Assembly (NCBI GenBank): GCA_964020975.1 | Contig: OZ026617.1 | Span: 25,267,254-25,331,253, forward strand | Source: Hermodice carunculata | Lineage: Eukaryota; Annelida; Polychaeta; Eunicida; Amphinomidae | Direction of reading: 5' to 3' | DNA length: 64,000 bases | Shown here: in pieces, positions 60,163 through 64,000 of the stretch | Numbering within the stretch: position 1 is the stretch's first letter | Layout of the letters: every line of letters begins with the position of its first letter | Position numbers and translations under genes: made by a program | The notes under the pieces: model-generated | What the model was told of the DNA's origin: nothing | Databases searched by the model: none | Seen by the model: only the letters and a program-made list of their open reading frames with translations

Positions 60163-61973
60163 AAGTCTGACTGAGCATAGTCTCTTCATTATAACCAATA
60201 GCCAGATGTCTGGTATCAGCTGTCTTACGGAGTCTGACTGAGTACAGTCTCTCCAGCAGAACTCATGGCCAGATGTCTGGCATAAGCTGTCTTACAGAGT
60301 CCAACTGAGCAGAGTCTCTCCAGCAGAACTCATGGCCAGATGTCTGGTATACACTGTCTTACAGAGTCTGACTGAGCACAGTCTCTCCAGCAGAACTCAT
60401 GGCCAGATGTCTGGCATAAGCTGTCTTACAGAGTCCAACTGAGCATAGTCTCTCCAGCAGAACTCATGGCCAGATGTCTGGTATACACTGTCTTACAGAG
60501 TCTGACTGAGCACAGTCTCTCCAGCAGAACTCATGGCCAGATGTCTGGCATAAGCTGTCTTACAGAGTCCAACTGAGCATAGTCTCTCCAGCAGAACTTA
60601 TGGCCAGATGTCTGGTATACACTGTCTTATAGAGTCTGACTGAGCATAGTCTCTCCAGCAGAACTCATGGCCAGATGTCTGGCATGAGCTGTCTTACAGA
60701 CTCCAACTGAGCATAGTCTCTCCAGCAGAACTCATGGCCAGATGTCTGGTATACACTGTCTTACAGAGTCTGACTGAGCACAGTCTCTCCAGCAGAACTC
60801 ATGGCCAGATGTCTGGCATAAGCTGTCTTACAGAGTCCAACTGAGCATAGTCTCTCCAGCAGAACTCATGGCCAGATGTCTGGTATACACTGTCTTATAG
60901 AGTCTGACTGAGCACAGTCTCTCCAGCACAGCTTCTCCAGCAGAACTCATGGCCAGATGTCTGGTATACGCTGTCTTACAGAGTCCAACTGGGCAAAGTC
61001 TCTCCAGCAGAACTCATGGCAAGATGTCTTACAGAGTCTGACTGAGCATAGTCTCTCCGGCAGAACCCATGGCCAGATGTCTGGTACCAGCTGTCTTACA
61101 GTCTGACTGAGTATAGTCTTTCCAGCAGAACCCATGGCCAGATGTCTGGTACCAGCTGTCTTACAGAGTCTGACTGAGCACAGTCTCTCCAGCAGAACTC
61201 ATGGCCAGATGTCTGGCATAAGCTGTCTTACAGAGTCCAACTGAGCATAGTCTCACCAGCAGAACTCATGGCCAGATGTCTGGTATACACTGTCTTATAG
61301 AGTCTGACTGAGCATAGTCTCTCCAGCAGAACTCATGGCCAGATGTCTGGCATAAGCTGTCTTACAGAGTCCAACTGAGCATAGTCTCTCCAGCAGAACT
61401 CATGGCCAGATGTCTGGTATACACTGTCTTACAGAGTCTGACTGAGCACAGTCTCTCCAGCAGAACTCATGGCCAGATGTCTGGCATAAGCTGTCTTACA
61501 GAGTCCAACTGAGCATAGTCTCTCCAGCAGAACTCATGGCCAGATGTCTGGTATACACTGTCTTATAGAGTCTGACTGAGCACAGTCTCTCCAGCACAGC
61601 TTCTCCAGCAGAACTCATGGCCAGATGTCTGGTATACGCTGTCTTACAGAGTCCAACTGGGCAAAGTCTCTCCAGCAGAACTCATGGCAAGATGTCTTAC
61701 AGAGTCTGACTGAGCATAGTCTCTCCGGCAGAACCCATGGCCAGATGTCTGGTACCAGCTGTCTTACAGTCTGACTGAGTATAGTCTTTCCAGCAGAACC
61801 CATGGCCAGATGTCTGGTACCAGCTGTCTTACAGTCTGACTGAGTATAGTCTTTCCAGCAGAACCCATGGCCAGATGTCTGGTACCAGCTGTCTTACAGT
61901 CTGACTGAGTATAGTCTTTCCAGCAGAACCCATGGCCAGATGTCTGGTATCAGCTGTCTTACCTAGTCTGCTG
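60163..61973. repeat. Intronic ~87-bp minisatellite with dimer and 668-bp higher-order structure
   Basis: About twenty units of a sequence built on TCTCTCCAGCAGAACTCATG, GCCAGATGTCTGG and CTGTCTTACAGAGT. Units alternate between a type with TCTGACTGAGC/GGCATAAGC and a type with TCCAACTGAGC/GGTATACAC, giving an ~174-bp dimer over much of the array. A longer block recurs: the stretch at 60947-61135 is repeated without translated differences at 61615-61803, a period of 668 bp. The array lies wholly in the last intron of the host gene. Chance minus-strand open frames across it (62 codons, present twice) are not taken as genes. Confidence 0.9.
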
Positions 61974-62205
61974 CACATACTAGCTTTATGTGGGTTTGAG
62001 TGCAGTGGTACCTGTTCAAAAGATTATCCCCTACGAAAAACTGCACACCTTTTTAGACCCCAGCCCAGGACACTATAGCCTGATTCTCTGATAAATTTCC
62101 CTGTATTATAGGACCACCTGCCATATAAGACCACTTTATGCTGGCAATAGAGGTAAAGTACTGTCACATACACTATTACGGTGTCAACCATGATCCTATT
62201 AGCCA

Positions 62206-62208
<3 letters not shown>

Positions 62209-62299
<91 letters not shown>
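62209..62299. repeat. (TA)n microsatellite in host-gene intron
   Basis: Pure AT/TA dinucleotide run of about 90 bp in the last intron of the host gene. The stretch 62300-62870 beside it is AT-rich unique-looking intron with nothing else recognised. Confidence 0.97.
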
Positions 62300-62302
<3 letters not shown>

Positions 62303-62876
62303 GAATCATTTGTCAAATAAACTGACCACCAGTGTCACCTGTGGCTGTGTTCACAAAGAATTTGATCTGATTCTGAATTTAATCCCAAAATTCAACTGAC
62401 TTGCTTTTGACTCTGAACTACTTTATTCTTGACCAAATATTTGATCAAAGCTTCCAGAATTAACCAATCTATGTTCTTGGCTATAGTATGAATGTTGTGT
62501 TCAAATTTACATTTTATTAAATTAATTGAGTTTGATCCAGTACTGCATCTTAAATCTGGATCAAATTAAGATTAAGCCATAATTCTGAAATATTAATGTT
62601 ATGCTTTGTGTAATAGCCATAAAAGCAGATTATTTCACATGACAGTTGTTAATGTGCCATTGGACCCTTGACTCAATAATTTGGCATTAAACATGTGGAT
62701 TTTCATTATGACCCTGTATTTGGTATCAGATCAAAATTCTTGTGAATTAGGCAAGTGATGAACAACCCCTGTCTGCCAGCCAGGATTTGTTTGTCTTTAC
62801 CTCACCTTGATATCAAAAGCTAACCAAAATTACACTTTGGCAATACACACATGGTGTTGCTCCAGGGATCACTTAC

Positions 62877-62977
62877 TTTTCTAGTGACATTCCGCCAGGT
62901 TGGTCTTCAAAGTCAGAGTCATGGGCTACTTTTGCCTGGTTTGACACCTGCTTTGACAAGTCATCGGCTGTCCACTC
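62877..62977 (-). CDS. Host gene, penultimate exon
   Basis: Minus-strand exon of 101 nt (33 codons plus 2 nt) between a strong acceptor (TTTTCTTTTACCAG) and a near-consensus donor (GAAAA|GTAAGTG). It translates from phase 0 as EWTADDLSKQVSNQAKVAHD, then SDFEDQPGGMSLE, and ends in phase 2 (AA). The two leftover bases plus the first A of the last exon make a Lys codon, so the reading frame runs on as LEKAMMHLSRLKTLV. Good splice sites at both ends plus phase agreement with both neighbours make this the best-supported exon of the window. Function unknown. Confidence 0.8.
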
Positions 62978-63294
62978 CTGGTAAAAGAAAACACTGCTTA
63001 CAAACTTTGCATCTTGGATGTACATGTACATGTACATAAATGTAGGTTTGGCACAACATTTGTCTCATGTAGTCAGATGTTTTCATCATAAAGTAGGCCT
63101 AATTCAAAACACTGGCTTGCAATACTTAAATATGTAACTGTCAAGCTGGAGATCCCATGTCCCCTGTTTGTGCTGTTTCTGTGTTGGTACTGCTGTCACA
63201 CACGAATATAAATCTGTCTCCACATCATTCACTTTTGAACATTTTGTTCCTATGTATAATTCTGTTAGCAATAAGCAAGTAAGCAGAGGGTGGG

Positions 63295-63364
63295 GGTAGG
63301 TAGGTAGGTAGGTAGGTAGGTAGGTAGGTAGGTAGGTAGGTAGGTAGGTAGGTAGGTAGGTAGG
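63295..63364. repeat. (GTAG)n microsatellite
   Basis: About 17 uninterrupted GTAG units, followed by degenerate GGCAGGCAGC-like sequence. It sits in the intron between the exons at 62877-62977 and 63560-63712. Confidence 0.97.
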
Positions 63365-63559
63365 TCAGGCTGGCTAGCTGGATGGATGCACAGGCAGCCA
63401 GGCAGATTGTTACTGAAGAATTACTTATAGTTTTGCAAGAGTAACACTTGAGTTGCATTCTTTTCTTTTCAGTTGCAAAAGTTTAATGAAGACAAAGATA
63501 GTGAGAAACTATCCACCACTTTCACATCAGCAGAAAAACAAAGATCAAAAGAAGCTAAC

Positions 63560-63712
63560 CTGTGAAGTGCTGGGCACCTCTGTATCCTCTACTGACTCCT
63601 CACTGCCAAGTGCACCAGCAGATGTCGCCACTGACTGCATTGTGAACAGCATGTTTTTCAAAGCCTCTAGGGTACCAGGCTGGTCAGTGCCACTCAATCT
63701 TTGTGTTTCACT
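63560..63712 (-). CDS. Host gene, internal exon (third from last) of an unrecognised protein
   Basis: On the minus strand a pyrimidine-rich tract ending in CTGCCAG precedes the exon and CACAG|GTTAGC follows it. The exon is 153 nt, exactly 51 codons, phase 0 at both ends, with no stop in that frame. It reads SETQRLSGTDQPG, then an amphipathic helix-like stretch TLEALKNMLFTMQSVA, then an acidic Ser/Glu-rich tail ending VPSTSQ. The next exon downstream enters in the matching phase and is also open, which is the main support. I do not recognise the family. The composition (short helix followed by acidic linker) is common in coiled-coil scaffold proteins, but that is only a guess. Upstream exons lie beyond the window; none was found between this exon and the right edge. 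Confidence 0.75.
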
Positions 63713-64000
63713 CTGGCAGAATAAACATTACACAAACATTAACTTGTTGGGATTGCTTGCTCACATGGAAAAAAAAAATCAACTGACAACATATAACAAG
63801 TCACTGAAATTGCAATTGTACATAAGAATTTTGTAAGGTAAGACAGTCAATTTTTGTTTGTTTGTTTGTTTGTTTGTTTTTTTTGGATGGGGGGGGGGGG
63901 TTGTGAGAGAAAAGACAATGTACACAACAAACGAAATGTTAAAGTGAATATTGTGAGATATAATTTTATAACTTGACAGTTTCACAGAATTTCTATTGTG
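63713..64000. other. Upstream intron sequence with GTTT repeat and G tract
   Basis: Intron upstream (in transcript order) of the exon ending at 63712. It holds a short (GTTT)n run near 63856-63880 and a G homopolymer near 63888-63900. No further exon was found up to the window edge. Confidence 0.5.

Noticed and set aside
60947-61803. Duplicated 62-codon minus-strand frames
   Set aside because: They are chance frames across the intronic minisatellite; the identity reflects the 668-bp block duplication.
60163-61973. CRISPR-like array
   Set aside because: Units are continuous ~87-bp near-identical repeats without unique spacers, in a eukaryotic intron.

Overview
This is nuclear DNA from an animal, most likely a marine invertebrate. 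The evidence is spliced exons with GT/AG borders, very long pure microsatellites ((TA)n, (CA)n, (GA)n, triplets, tetranucleotides), non-LTR retrotransposon fragments, a tRNA-headed SINE, many small inverted-repeat transposons, and several families of hairpin-ended elements with tandem cores that resemble the pearl/Helentron-like elements known from bivalves. I cannot fix the phylum from sequence alone. The window is overwhelmingly repeat DNA. Most open frames in it are short chance frames or frames across simple repeats.

The one host gene I can support is on the minus strand at the right end. Three exons at 63560-63712, 62877-62977 and 59573-59687 join in matching phase (0, then 2) and encode the last 122 residues of an acidic, helix-rich protein that I do not recognise. 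A 3' UTR and an AATAAA signal follow. Its large last intron holds an ~87-bp minisatellite with a 668-bp higher-order repeat, and its final splice acceptor is tandemly duplicated (32 bp x 2).

Layout. 0-4.8 kb: four copies of an element whose ~165-bp core repeats carry AGGTCA half-sites and whose end is an ATTTGCT/AGCAAAT hairpin, interrupted by a LINE. 6.2-7.3 kb: a second tandem family and a TA-flanked MITE. 11-14 kb: palindrome cluster, first copy of a large unknown element, two small foldback elements. 15.3-16.8 kb: a T/G-strand minisatellite. 18.9-28.1 kb: a ~9-kb inverted repeat made of two opposed copies of the large unknown element, with a hairpin-ended element nested in the left arm. 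29.4-31.2 and 36.8-38.1 kb: two more hairpin-ended tandem families that share one terminal hairpin but have different cores. 38-44.7 kb: LINE 3' end, foldback element, another AGGTCA-type element, (GA)n, two TTAA-flanked MITEs. 47.5-50.6 kb: two further tandem families. 51.5 kb: LINE 3' end. 55.7 kb: a 230-bp near-perfect inverted repeat. 56.1-58.8 kb: a 140-bp tandem family with nested DNA elements. 59.1-63.7 kb: the host gene.

The most interesting theme is modularity: at least six otherwise unrelated tandem-core families carry TGACCT/AGGTCA half-sites, and several end in short perfect hairpins, three or four of them in the same hairpin. No CRISPR array, rRNA gene, intact autonomous transposon or retroviral/LTR element was recognised.
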